DNA from: Sediminicola arcticus
GTDB lineage: Bacteria; Bacteroidota; Bacteroidia; Flavobacteriales; Flavobacteriaceae
DNA: 64,000 nucleotides
Assembly: GCF_040566695.1 (NCBI RefSeq)
Contig: NZ_JBEXAE010000001.1
Span: 769,257 to 833,256 of the forward strand
Direction: 5' to 3'
Both the position numbers and the translations under genes were made by a program. Below are positions 18,243 to 26,115 of this stretch, in pieces; within the stretch, counting starts at the first letter, position 1, and every line of letters starts with the position of its first letter. The notes under the pieces were generated by a model. It was not told where the DNA came from and did not search any database. It saw only the letters and a program-made list of their open reading frames with translations.

Positions 18243-19217
18243 ATGCTTAGCATAGATCAATACCGTTCAGAATTCATTACTTATTTAGAAGCTAAAACCA
18301 TGACGAGGGAGCCTGAAAATTTATATGCTCCAATCAGCTATATTTTAGGACTGGGAGGAAAGCGTTTGCGACCTGTCTTAACATTGATGACAACAGATAT
18401 ATTTGGAAAGGATTATGTGGAAGCTATGAATGCTGCTTTGGCAGTAGAGGTTTTCCATAATTTCTCATTGGTTCATGATGATATTATGGATGATGCTCCA
18501 CTGCGAAGAGGACAGGTTACTGTGCATGAAAAGTGGGACATAAACACGGGAATTCTTTCTGGTGATGCCATGCTCATAAGTGCCATTCAGTATTTTGAAG
18601 AGTATGAGGGGCAGGTCTATAAAGATCTTTTAAAATTGTTCAGTAAAACAGCATTGGAGGTTTGTGAGGGCCAACAGTATGATGTGGATTTCGAGGATAG
18701 GGAAGATGTTACCATTCCTGAGTATATAAAGATGATTGAATATAAAACCGCAGTTTTGGTTGCTGCTGCCATGAAAATGGGTGCAATTATTGCCGGGGCT
18801 TCTGTAGAGTCACAACATGCTATTTATGAATTCGGCAGGTATTTGGGTATTGCTTTTCAATTGCAAGATGATTATTTAGATGCTTTCGGAGACCCTAAAA
18901 CATTTGGCAAACAGGTAGGTGGAGATATTATTGAGAATAAAAAAACATTCTTATACCTCAAATCTTTGGAGATGGCAACCCCTCAACAAGCTCAAGAATT
19001 GGCTCATTTGTTTTCAATAAAGCCAAAGGATGCTACCGCAAAGATCAATACCGTAAAGGACGTTTTTTTAGAGAGTACAGCTGTGCAACAGACAAAAGAT
19101 GAAATTGAAAAATATACCAATAATGCTTTTGAGGTATTAGACAAATTGGATATTTCCTCAGAAAAGAAAGAAATCTTACAACGTTTTGGAGAGAGTCTCA
19201 TGAAGCGTAAAGTATAG
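18243..19217 (+). CDS. Polyprenyl (trans-isoprenyl) diphosphate synthase
   Basis: About 324 aa from the ATG at 18243; the frame is open further back to 18213, but those residues do not fit the family. Both aspartate-rich motifs are present: DDIMDD (79-84) followed by RRG, and DDYLD (about 209-213) followed by GD. The enzyme elongates allylic diphosphates with IPP, for quinone side chains or carotenoid precursors. Chain length cannot be fixed by eye, although bulky FHNFSL before the first motif should influence it. It depends on the MEP pathway, for which dxs lies upstream in this window. Confidence 0.93.
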   Translation: MLSIDQYRSEFITYLEAKTMTREPENLYAPISYILGLGGKRLRPVLTLMTTDIFGKDYVEAMNAALAVEVFHNFSLVHDDIMDDAPLRRGQVTVHEKWDINTGILSGDAMLISAIQYFEEYEGQVYKDLLKLFSKTALEVCEGQQYDVDFEDREDVTIPEYIKMIEYKTAVLVAAAMKMGAIIAGASVESQHAIYEFGRYLGIAFQLQDDYLDAFGDPKTFGKQVGGDIIENKKTFLYLKSLEMATPQQAQELAHLFSIKPKDATAKINTVKDVFLESTAVQQTKDEIEKYTNNAFEVLDKLDISSEKKEILQRFGESLMKRKV

Positions 19218-19248
19218 GACTACCTTTTAACTTAGTACTTCATGCCTT

Positions 19249-19812
19249 TTAAAGAACGTTTTTTGTCATGTCAAAAGCTAAAGCGATATAGGTCTTATTA
19301 TTGAATTCAAATGTATCTATTACCTGCCATCCAAGTTTGTGAGTATGTGCTCTTTTGGAAATTACGTTAAGGTTATTAATAAAGGTAATACTTAGGGGGT
19401 ATTTGTCAACAAAAAAAAGACGCATAGTTTCGAATATGCTGTTGATAATTCCTTGGCCACGGTAATCCTTTTGGATGCATATAGGACCGTATTGAAAACT
19501 GTTATTGGTGGTAATTTGAACATTGTTAAAGGAAATATTGTGAAACCTAGAAGTCATTATATTAAATATTTCCCACTGCGAAAAATAGGCCCAACTCCCA
19601 GCAAATACATAGGCTATGACGTTTTCTTGTTCATTAACGCACACATATAAACCTTGCTGCTCAATGATTTCTTCAATTTGTTTTGCGGTAAAAGGGGTGG
19701 TGACAAACCCACCTTTTAATTCTTCTTCGGATAAATTTTTGTACAGATTTAGCTCTTGTAATTTAAGTACCCCAAAAATATCAGATAAATTTCCTAAACG
19801 TGTCTGTATCAT
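19249..19812 (-). CDS. GNAT-family N-acetyltransferase
   Basis: A 187-aa protein with the GNAT acetyl-CoA loop in QKDYRGQGIINSIFE (R-G-Q-G, about residues 116-121). Flanking strands also fit (ENVIAYVFAG and ISFNNVQITTNNSFQYGPICI). The acceptor substrate is unknown. It is convergent with the polyprenyl synthetase and 28 bp downstream of the lycopene cyclase gene on the same strand, so it may be cotranscribed with that gene. Confidence 0.75.
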   Translation of the reverse strand: MIQTRLGNLSDIFGVLKLQELNLYKNLSEEELKGGFVTTPFTAKQIEEIIEQQGLYVCVNEQENVIAYVFAGSWAYFSQWEIFNIMTSRFHNISFNNVQITTNNSFQYGPICIQKDYRGQGIINSIFETMRLFFVDKYPLSITFINNLNVISKRAHTHKLGWQVIDTFEFNNKTYIALAFDMTKNVL

Positions 19813-19840
19813 AGGTGAACAAGGGTTTATTTATATGTCT

Positions 19841-20983
19841 TTAAAATAACCTTCTTAAAAGGGCTTTGGTAAAGTCTAATATAGGGCAGGCCGTAATTAT
19901 TTTTAATTCTTCCCATATATTGGTCTCTTCGTCAAGAAATTTAAAAATTAGTTGAGGAGACCTATTTTTAAAGAGATGTCCAAAAATCAATTCACCTTTG
20001 CTGTTATCTTTATGCAGAATATCTAATAGGAGCAGGTCATAGAACCAAAATCGATCCTTTTTAGAGAAATTATGTAATGGTTTGTCTTCTTTCAAAAAAG
20101 AAACCAAAAGCTTTGTCTTTTTCCAGGCATATCTAAAAGTATAACCAGAACTGGGTTTTGCCCAGCCCCCTGCCATACCAATATGGAGTAGATTTTTACT
20201 ATTGAAGATATTAAAATCAAAACAGGTCATTGGTATATTGCCCTTTTCTTTTTCTAAGATCGTATATGCACTGCATTGTAATTGTTCCTGTAAATATGAG
20301 GCTATTGCCTCTTCGTATTCGGCTTCTGGAAGAAGATTTTCAGAAAATAGGGTATACTCCACCAAGGCTTCGGTTTCAGAAAAGGGCAGTACATACATAA
20401 AGCGTGTATTGCCTTTCTGTGGAATGGAGAAATCCATAAATGTAGCTTGGTCCATATCAAAAACTGGTTTCTCTGTTTTTACGAACCATCCAATGAAGTG
20501 TTGCTGTAATAAGGGGTATTTGGTCTGAGTCTTTAATACCTTATAATCCAAAATACTGTTAAATACTTTTTTTGCTGTGTAACTCGTATTTTCTGTCTTA
20601 ACCACTACTTCCTGCTCTAAATCTTCTATATTAAGAACCCTATCAGTTTTAAAAGTAATATTGGGATACGTAGCTATTTTATTTTTGTAAGAGGAATAAA
20701 AGTCAATTCCTTTAATCATTTTATAGGAGTATGGAGATATGTTCATTCTTGAGTCGAAGATTGAACCACCAAAATAGATATTGTTCCATGTTTTGTGAAG
20801 AATAGAGTCAAAATCTCCTTTGCCGTCCTCCCAAAAACACCAAGTTCTATCGTTATTGCTTTTAGAATCCTTGTCCAATAGCAAAATTGATTTATGCTTA
20901 AAAAAAGAATCTTTCCCTAGCGCTTCAGCAAGCATTAAACCACCTGCTCCGGCTCCAATAATAATATAATCGAACGCGTCCAT
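19841..20983 (-). CDS. crtY: Lycopene beta-cyclase
   Basis: About 380 aa from the Met at 20983; an upstream frame extension to 21052 lacks family features. The N-terminal dinucleotide-binding motif is DYIIIGAGAGGLMLAEAL, followed by LLLDKD and the cyclase signature NDRTWCFWE. GMAGGWAKPSSGYTFRYA in the C-terminal half is the conserved GG..kp.tGYt block of CrtY/CrtL-type cyclases. It converts lycopene to beta-carotene, the route to zeaxanthin or flexirubin-associated yellow colours in Flavobacteriaceae. The crtB, crtI and crtZ genes are not in this window, so the cyclase is unlinked from them here. Confidence 0.9.
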   Translation of the reverse strand: MDAFDYIIIGAGAGGLMLAEALGKDSFFKHKSILLLDKDSKSNNDRTWCFWEDGKGDFDSILHKTWNNIYFGGSIFDSRMNISPYSYKMIKGIDFYSSYKNKIATYPNITFKTDRVLNIEDLEQEVVVKTENTSYTAKKVFNSILDYKVLKTQTKYPLLQQHFIGWFVKTEKPVFDMDQATFMDFSIPQKGNTRFMYVLPFSETEALVEYTLFSENLLPEAEYEEAIASYLQEQLQCSAYTILEKEKGNIPMTCFDFNIFNSKNLLHIGMAGGWAKPSSGYTFRYAWKKTKLLVSFLKEDKPLHNFSKKDRFWFYDLLLLDILHKDNSKGELIFGHLFKNRSPQLIFKFLDEETNIWEELKIITACPILDFTKALLRRLF

Positions 20984-21262
20984 ACTGTATTTTAAGTCAA
21001 TACCTGTGGAACGCTGTGAATAGTGCTTTCCACTGAAAGATTTTGATTGCATTCAAAAATACAAATTATTGAGGAAGCAAAAACCCTATTTATAAAGCTG
21101 GTCAATTGTCTTTTATGGTCTTAATAATGAAGCGTAAGTATTTTGTTTTTATTAGAGGCCATAGGAATGGTTTTAGGAAAGTAGTACCATGAAAAGTTCT
21201 ATAGAGTTTTTGAAAGGGTAGAGAACATCCAGCATTTAAGTTCCTGAAAAAGGAATATTTAA

Positions 21263-21278
21263 TTTAGACGGCTCTAAA
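21263..21278. promoter_or_regulatory. Candidate metalloregulator operator
   Basis: Perfect 6-bp inverted repeat TTTAGACGGCTCTAAA (arms TTTAGA/TCTAAA, 4-bp centre), just upstream of the -33 region of the DtxR-like gene. A further half site, TCTAAA at 21311-21316, follows the -7 element. Its position suggests autoregulation. Confidence 0.55.
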
Positions 21279-21302
21279 AATTATTTTTAAAATGTAAAAA
21301 TG

Positions 21303-21310
21303 TATTTTTG
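21303..21310 (+). promoter_or_regulatory. TAnnTTTG promoter (-7 element) of the DtxR-like gene
   Basis: TATTTTTG matches the Bacteroidota -7 consensus TAnnTTTG. It lies 19 nt before the ATG at 21329, which argues against the upstream TTG at 21308 as the start. Confidence 0.5.
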
Positions 21311-21328
21311 TCTAAACTTATATGTATT

Positions 21329-21982
21329 ATGACGCGTTCTGAAGAGAACTATATTAAAACGATATTTCATTTGGGTAATAAGGGAACGGAGGCCGTTTCT
21401 ACCAATGCCATTGCTGAGGTGATGGAGACCAAACCTTCCTCAGTTACGGATATGGTCAAAAAATTATCTGAGAAGGAACTCGTTAATTACAAGAAATACC
21501 AAGGAGTTTCCTTGACAGAATTGGGCACAACAACAGCTTTAGGTATTATTAGAAAGCATCGTCTTTGGGAGGTTTTCTTAGTAGAGAAACTCGATTTTTC
21601 TTGGGATGAAGTTCATGATGTAGCGGAACAGCTAGAACATATTAAGAGTGATAAACTTATAGATAAGCTAGATGCCTTATTAAACTATCCAAAATATGAC
21701 CCTCATGGGGACCCAATTCCCGATAAAAATGGAGATTTTAAACACGGAGATCGCAAATTGCTCAGTGAGGTTCCTGTTGCATCAAAAGGGATATGTGTAG
21801 GCGTAAAGGATTCCTCCGCAGCCTTCCTGAAATTTTTGGACAAAAATAAAATTGCACTAGGTGATGAAATAACTATCCTCGAAAAGGAAGAATTTGATAG
21901 TTCCTTTTATATTAAAATAGCTGATCGGCGAGAACATATTTCAAATCAAATAGCTTCTAATCTATACATTAAAATTTCATAG
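21329..21982 (+). CDS. DtxR/MntR-family metal-dependent transcriptional regulator
   Basis: About 217 aa. The N-terminal winged helix contains SEENYIKTIFHLG and TNAIAEVMETKPSSVTDMVKKLSEKELVNYKKYQGVSLTELG. The dimerization/metal-binding region has HRLWEVFLVEKLDFSWDEVHDVAEQLEHI (metal-ligand E/H residues) and DPHGDPIP. A C-terminal FeoA/SH3-like domain starts near residue 150. The binding metal is Mn2+ or Fe2+. It stands directly upstream, same strand, of a complete TroA-type ABC importer, so regulation of that operon is the natural inference. Confidence 0.9.
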   Translation: MTRSEENYIKTIFHLGNKGTEAVSTNAIAEVMETKPSSVTDMVKKLSEKELVNYKKYQGVSLTELGTTTALGIIRKHRLWEVFLVEKLDFSWDEVHDVAEQLEHIKSDKLIDKLDALLNYPKYDPHGDPIPDKNGDFKHGDRKLLSEVPVASKGICVGVKDSSAAFLKFLDKNKIALGDEITILEKEEFDSSFYIKIADRREHISNQIASNLYIKIS

Positions 21983-22075
21983 TGAATGGGAAACAGTAAA
22001 GTGATGTTTCAAATATGTTCCTAAGAACCATAATGGGGTCTTCTCGAAGTTAGATACCCAATTAAAATGTTTAAA

Positions 22076-22990
22076 ATGAAAAAGTATATACTATTAGTAG
22101 CCTTGTTGACTATCGCTGGATGTAAAAACAAATCAAACAAGGATACCAACGGCAAACTTAAAGTTGTAACTACCACAACCATGATTACCGATATGGTACA
22201 AAATATCGGAGGAGATGTTGTGGAAATCCAAGGACTTATGGGAAGCGGTGTAGACCCTCATTTGTATAAGGCGAGTGAAGGAGATGTGAGTAAATTATTT
22301 AATGCGGACTTGGTCATCTACGGAGGCCTCCATCTAGAGGGTAAATTGGTGGAGATATTTGAAAAAATGGAAAGTCAGGGTAAGAAAACTGTTGCGGTAG
22401 CAGATGCTATAGACAAGAGCGAGCTTATAAGTTCTGAGTTTTTTGCCTCCAATTACGATCCTCATATTTGGTTCAATATTGGATTTTGGAAGAAAATAAC
22501 GCTTCATACAACAGAAATACTAAAGGAACAGGATCCAGAGCATGCAAATATTTTTGAAAAGAACGGCGCTGCCTACATTCAAAAACTGGATGCCTTGGAA
22601 ACCGAAATAAGGCAAATTATTGAAACCTTACCTGCCGATAAAAGGATCTTGGTAACTGCCCATGATGCTTTTAATTATTTTGGCAACGCTTATGGATTTG
22701 AGGTTATGGGCTTACAAGGAATCTCAACGGCTACGGAAGCAGGAGTACAGGACGTGCAGGAGCTTTCAAATTTCATTATTGAAAAAAAGATCAAGGCTAT
22801 TTTTGTGGAATCTTCTGTGCCCAGAAGAACTATTGAAGCTTTACAATCATCGGTTAACTCCAAAGGGCATGATGTGATCATTGGTGGTAGTTTATACTCC
22901 GATGCCCTTGGAAACAAAGGAACCGCGGAGGGAACGTATGTAGGAATGTTCTTATACAATGTGAATACCATCGTAAACGCCCTAAAATAG
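22076..22990 (+). CDS. Metal ABC transporter substrate-binding lipoprotein
   Basis: About 304 aa from the ATG at 22076 (an ATG at 22067 adds three residues). Lipobox LTIAGC puts the anchoring Cys at residue 16. It is a cluster A-I (ZnuA/TroA, PF01297) binding protein. Metal ligands are suggested by GSGVDPHLYKASEGDV, NYDPHIWFN, the HDAFNYFGNAYGFEVMG block and the late D in GGSLYSDALG. There is no His-rich loop, which favours manganese (or iron) over zinc. First gene of a four-gene importer behind the DtxR-like regulator. Confidence 0.88.
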   Translation: MKKYILLVALLTIAGCKNKSNKDTNGKLKVVTTTTMITDMVQNIGGDVVEIQGLMGSGVDPHLYKASEGDVSKLFNADLVIYGGLHLEGKLVEIFEKMESQGKKTVAVADAIDKSELISSEFFASNYDPHIWFNIGFWKKITLHTTEILKEQDPEHANIFEKNGAAYIQKLDALETEIRQIIETLPADKRILVTAHDAFNYFGNAYGFEVMGLQGISTATEAGVQDVQELSNFIIEKKIKAIFVESSVPRRTIEALQSSVNSKGHDVIIGGSLYSDALGNKGTAEGTYVGMFLYNVNTIVNALK

Positions 22991-23006
22991 GATTTAATTG
23001 AAAACC

Positions 23007-23750
23007 ATGGAAGAGAACAATAAAATTGCCATCCAAATAGATGACCTAACGGTAGCTTATAATTATAAGCCCGTATTGTGGGATATTGACCTTGCCATTC
23101 CGGAAGGGGTTCTCATGGCAATTGTAGGGCCAAATGGAGCGGGAAAATCTACTTTAATCAAAGCTATTTTGGGCATTATTAAACCAATTGCAGGAACAGT
23201 TACTGTATTTGGAGAGCCTTATAAAAAGCAATATCAATTGGTGGCTTATGTGCCCCAAAAAGGAAGTGTGGACTGGGATTTTCCTACCACGGCTTTAGAT
23301 GTTGTCTTAATGGGCACCTATGGCAGCCTTGGATGGATAAAAAGACCTGGACAGAAACAAAAGAAGGAAGCCTTGGAAGCTCTAGAGAAAGTAGGGATGC
23401 TAGAATTTAAAAATAGGCAAATAAGTCAATTGAGCGGTGGCCAACAGCAACGTATTTTCTTGGCTAGGGCATTGGTGCAGAAAGCCAGTATATATCTTAT
23501 GGATGAACCGTTCCAAGGGGTCGATGCTACCACGGAACGCGCCATTGTTAATATTCTTAAAGAATTGCGAATATCAGGAAAAACAGTCGTTGTTGTGCAC
23601 CATGATCTACAGACTGTTCCCGAATATTTTGATTGGGTTACCTTTTTAAATGTCAAAAAAATTGCCACCGGTTCGGTCAAGGATATTTTTAATGACGATA
23701 ACCTCACCAAAACATATGGTATTAATTACAAAGTAAGTGTTCTAAATTAA
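23007..23750 (+). CDS. Metal ABC transporter ATP-binding protein
   Basis: About 247 aa from the ATG at 23007 (a TTG at 22998 is possible). Walker A GPNGAGKST, Q-loop in YVPQKGSVDWDFP, signature LSGGQQQR, Walker B IYLMDEPFQGVD and switch His in VVHHD are all present. YVPQK...DWDFP is typical of the Mn/Zn/Fe (TroB/MntB/ZnuC) group. It sits 16 bp behind the binding-protein gene and 15 bp ahead of the first permease. Confidence 0.93.
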   Translation: MEENNKIAIQIDDLTVAYNYKPVLWDIDLAIPEGVLMAIVGPNGAGKSTLIKAILGIIKPIAGTVTVFGEPYKKQYQLVAYVPQKGSVDWDFPTTALDVVLMGTYGSLGWIKRPGQKQKKEALEALEKVGMLEFKNRQISQLSGGQQQRIFLARALVQKASIYLMDEPFQGVDATTERAIVNILKELRISGKTVVVVHHDLQTVPEYFDWVTFLNVKKIATGSVKDIFNDDNLTKTYGINYKVSVLN

Positions 23751-23765
23751 AATTTAAGGAGATAC

Positions 23766-24893
23766 ATGTCACTACAGGAGTATTTTTCACTGGTAGTTAG
23801 CGATTACACCTTGCGGACCATCACCCTTGGGACGGCTGTTCTAGGTTTGGTCTGTGGCCTTTTGGGTAGTTTTGCCGTTTTGAGAAAGCAAAGCTTATTG
23901 GGAGATGCCATTTCACACGCTTCCTTGCCCGGAATTGTACTTGCCTTCCTCATTACAGGAGCAAAAACTAGTAACACCCTACTTATCGGTGCTCTGATCA
24001 GTGGTTTGATAGGAACCTTCTGGATTAGAGGAATTGTAAAAAAGACGCACTTGAAATCGGATACGGCCTTGGGGTTAATCTTATCCCTGTTTTTCGGTTT
24101 TGGAATGCTCTTGCTCACCTTCGTTCAAAAAATGCCAAATGCGCAGCAGGCTGGCTTGGATAAATACCTTTTTGGTCAGGCAGCTACATTAGTAGAAAGT
24201 GATGTTTGGCTGATGACCATTGTAATGGTAATTAGCCTTGTGGTCTTGGTGATTTTTTGGAAGGAATTTAAAGTACTTCATTTTGATGCGGATTACACCA
24301 AATCCTTGGGTTTTGATACTAGAATATTGGATATACTCATCACCTCTCTCATCGTCCTGGCTATTGTTATAGGGTTACAAACGGTTGGGGTTGTCCTTAT
24401 GAGTGCCATGTTATTGGCGCCAGCCGCAGCGGCTCGTCAATGGACAAATAAATTAGGGGTTATGGTATTTTTAGCCGCCTTATTCGGTGCATTTTCTGGG
24501 ATATTGGGAACGGCGGTAAGTGCTAGTGCCAACAATTTATCAACGGGACCAGTTATTGTATTGATAGCAGCTGGGTTCGTGGTGATATCCTTTATTTTTT
24601 CACCGGGGCGTGGCTTATTATTCAAGGAAATTAGACATTGGAAGAATAGGAACGATCTCCAACTGAATAAAACGCTGGCTTTTATGTATGATATTGCCAA
24701 AACCCATGAGAACGTATCCCACCCACATGAAGTGAGAATCCTAAATAACTTTCAGGGATATACAAAGACTTCTCTTAAAAAATTGGCCGATAAGGAATTT
24801 ATAACCATAGACGGATCTACTTGGTCTCTGACCTTAAAAGGCTCCGAAAAGGCCATCAATTTATATAACCGACAAGAAAATTTATATGAGTAG
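23766..24893 (+). CDS. Metal ABC transporter permease with C-terminal extension (TroC-like)
   Basis: A 375-aa protein. Residues about 10-285 form an ABC-3 (PF00950) membrane domain with VCGLLGSFAVLRKQSLLGDAISHASLPG and the conserved MLLAPAAAARQW. After the last helix (SFIFSPGRG) it continues for about 90 residues that look like a winged helix: KTHENVSHPHEVRILN...TSLKKLADKEFI...GSTWSLTLKGSEKAINLYN, similar in layout to a DtxR N-terminal domain. Usual permeases end near 290 aa. It overlaps the next permease by 8 nt (translational coupling). Confidence 0.88.
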   Translation: MSLQEYFSLVVSDYTLRTITLGTAVLGLVCGLLGSFAVLRKQSLLGDAISHASLPGIVLAFLITGAKTSNTLLIGALISGLIGTFWIRGIVKKTHLKSDTALGLILSLFFGFGMLLLTFVQKMPNAQQAGLDKYLFGQAATLVESDVWLMTIVMVISLVVLVIFWKEFKVLHFDADYTKSLGFDTRILDILITSLIVLAIVIGLQTVGVVLMSAMLLAPAAAARQWTNKLGVMVFLAALFGAFSGILGTAVSASANNLSTGPVIVLIAAGFVVISFIFSPGRGLLFKEIRHWKNRNDLQLNKTLAFMYDIAKTHENVSHPHEVRILNNFQGYTKTSLKKLADKEFITIDGSTWSLTLKGSEKAINLYNRQENLYE

Positions 24894-26046
24894 CGCACAG
24901 TTGGAAATACAATTAATTGCATGTATTGTTGCCATAGCCTGTGCTATTCCCGGTACCTTTCTGGTCTTGCGAAAGATGGCCATGATCAGTGATGCTATTA
25001 GTCATTCTATACTTCCTGGTATTGTTGTAGGATTTTTTATTACCGAGGATTTAAACTCACCTTTACTCATTTTGCTAGCAGCCTTAAGCGGTATCCTTAC
25101 CGTAGTTTTGGTAGAGTATATTCAGAAAACGGGATTGGTAAAGGAAGATACTGCCATTGGTCTTGTCTTTCCAGCCCTTTTTAGTGTTGGTGTTATCCTA
25201 ATTGCTAAAAATGCTGGCGATGTGCATTTGGATATTGATGCCGTACTCTTGGGGGAATTGGCCTTCGCTCCTTTTGACCGTTTATTGATCAATGGGACAG
25301 ATATTGGTCCAAAATCACTTTACGTTATTGGAACTATTTTGTTGATCACATTAGGCTTGTTAATTACTTTTTTCAAAGAACTTAAATTAAGTACCTTCGA
25401 TGCACAATTGGCTGCCACCTTGGGATTTTCCCCAGTTATTATGCATTACGGACTTATGACAGTGGCTTCAGTTACTACTGTTGGGGCTTTTGACGCCGTA
25501 GGCGCCATTTTAGTAGTGGCCCTCATGATAGCCCCTGCCGCTATGGCCTATTTATTAACCAAGGATTTAAAGAAAATGTTGTGGTTGTCCGTTCTTTTTG
25601 GAATGGTAGCTGCAATCCTAGGGTATTGGGTGGCACATTGGTTAGATGCATCCATAGCGGGCTCCATTACCACTGTTTTGGGAGTTTTGTTCTTCATAGT
25701 TTACCTTTTTGCGCCAAATACGGGATTAATTTCAGTTATGTATCGCCAAAAACGACAGCAGATAGAAGTGCACCTTCTTACTTTTTTGTTGCATTTACAG
25801 AACCACGAGGACATTGAAGAGCGACATATCAAACATTTGAATGAACATATCAATTGGCATGAGGTAACGGCAAAGTCTGTCTTGGAGTTAGCCATTAAAA
25901 ATAATATGATTGTCATTGAGGATGAAATTATCTCTTTGACAGAAAAAGGGGAAGTATTCACGGCAGAAGCCATAAACTATATTATTACCAATAAAAGTGC
26001 AGCTATTGAGGAGATGAAAGATAGGTTCTTTCTTTTTAGAGGATAG
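24886..26046 (+). CDS. Metal ABC transporter permease with C-terminal extension (TroD-like)
   Basis: A 386-aa second ABC-3 permease. It has IPGTFLVLRKMAMISDAISHSILPGIVVG near the N-terminus and VALMIAPAAMAYLLT. It also runs about 95 residues past the membrane domain (IEVHLLTFLLHLQNHEDIEERH...TAKSVLELAIKNNMIVIEDEIISLTEKGEVFTAEAIN). That tail has a helix-helix-wing pattern like the tail of the preceding permease. The two permeases probably form the heterodimeric channel. The operon ends here. Confidence 0.87.
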   Translation: MSSAQLEIQLIACIVAIACAIPGTFLVLRKMAMISDAISHSILPGIVVGFFITEDLNSPLLILLAALSGILTVVLVEYIQKTGLVKEDTAIGLVFPALFSVGVILIAKNAGDVHLDIDAVLLGELAFAPFDRLLINGTDIGPKSLYVIGTILLITLGLLITFFKELKLSTFDAQLAATLGFSPVIMHYGLMTVASVTTVGAFDAVGAILVVALMIAPAAMAYLLTKDLKKMLWLSVLFGMVAAILGYWVAHWLDASIAGSITTVLGVLFFIVYLFAPNTGLISVMYRQKRQQIEVHLLTFLLHLQNHEDIEERHIKHLNEHINWHEVTAKSVLELAIKNNMIVIEDEIISLTEKGEVFTAEAINYIITNKSAAIEEMKDRFFLFRG

Positions 26047-26115
26047 GGTGGTTTTTGAACCTTGTTTTAGTCTTGAGGATTGATTAAGTTTAGTCACTTT
26101 AAAAAATCTAGGACC

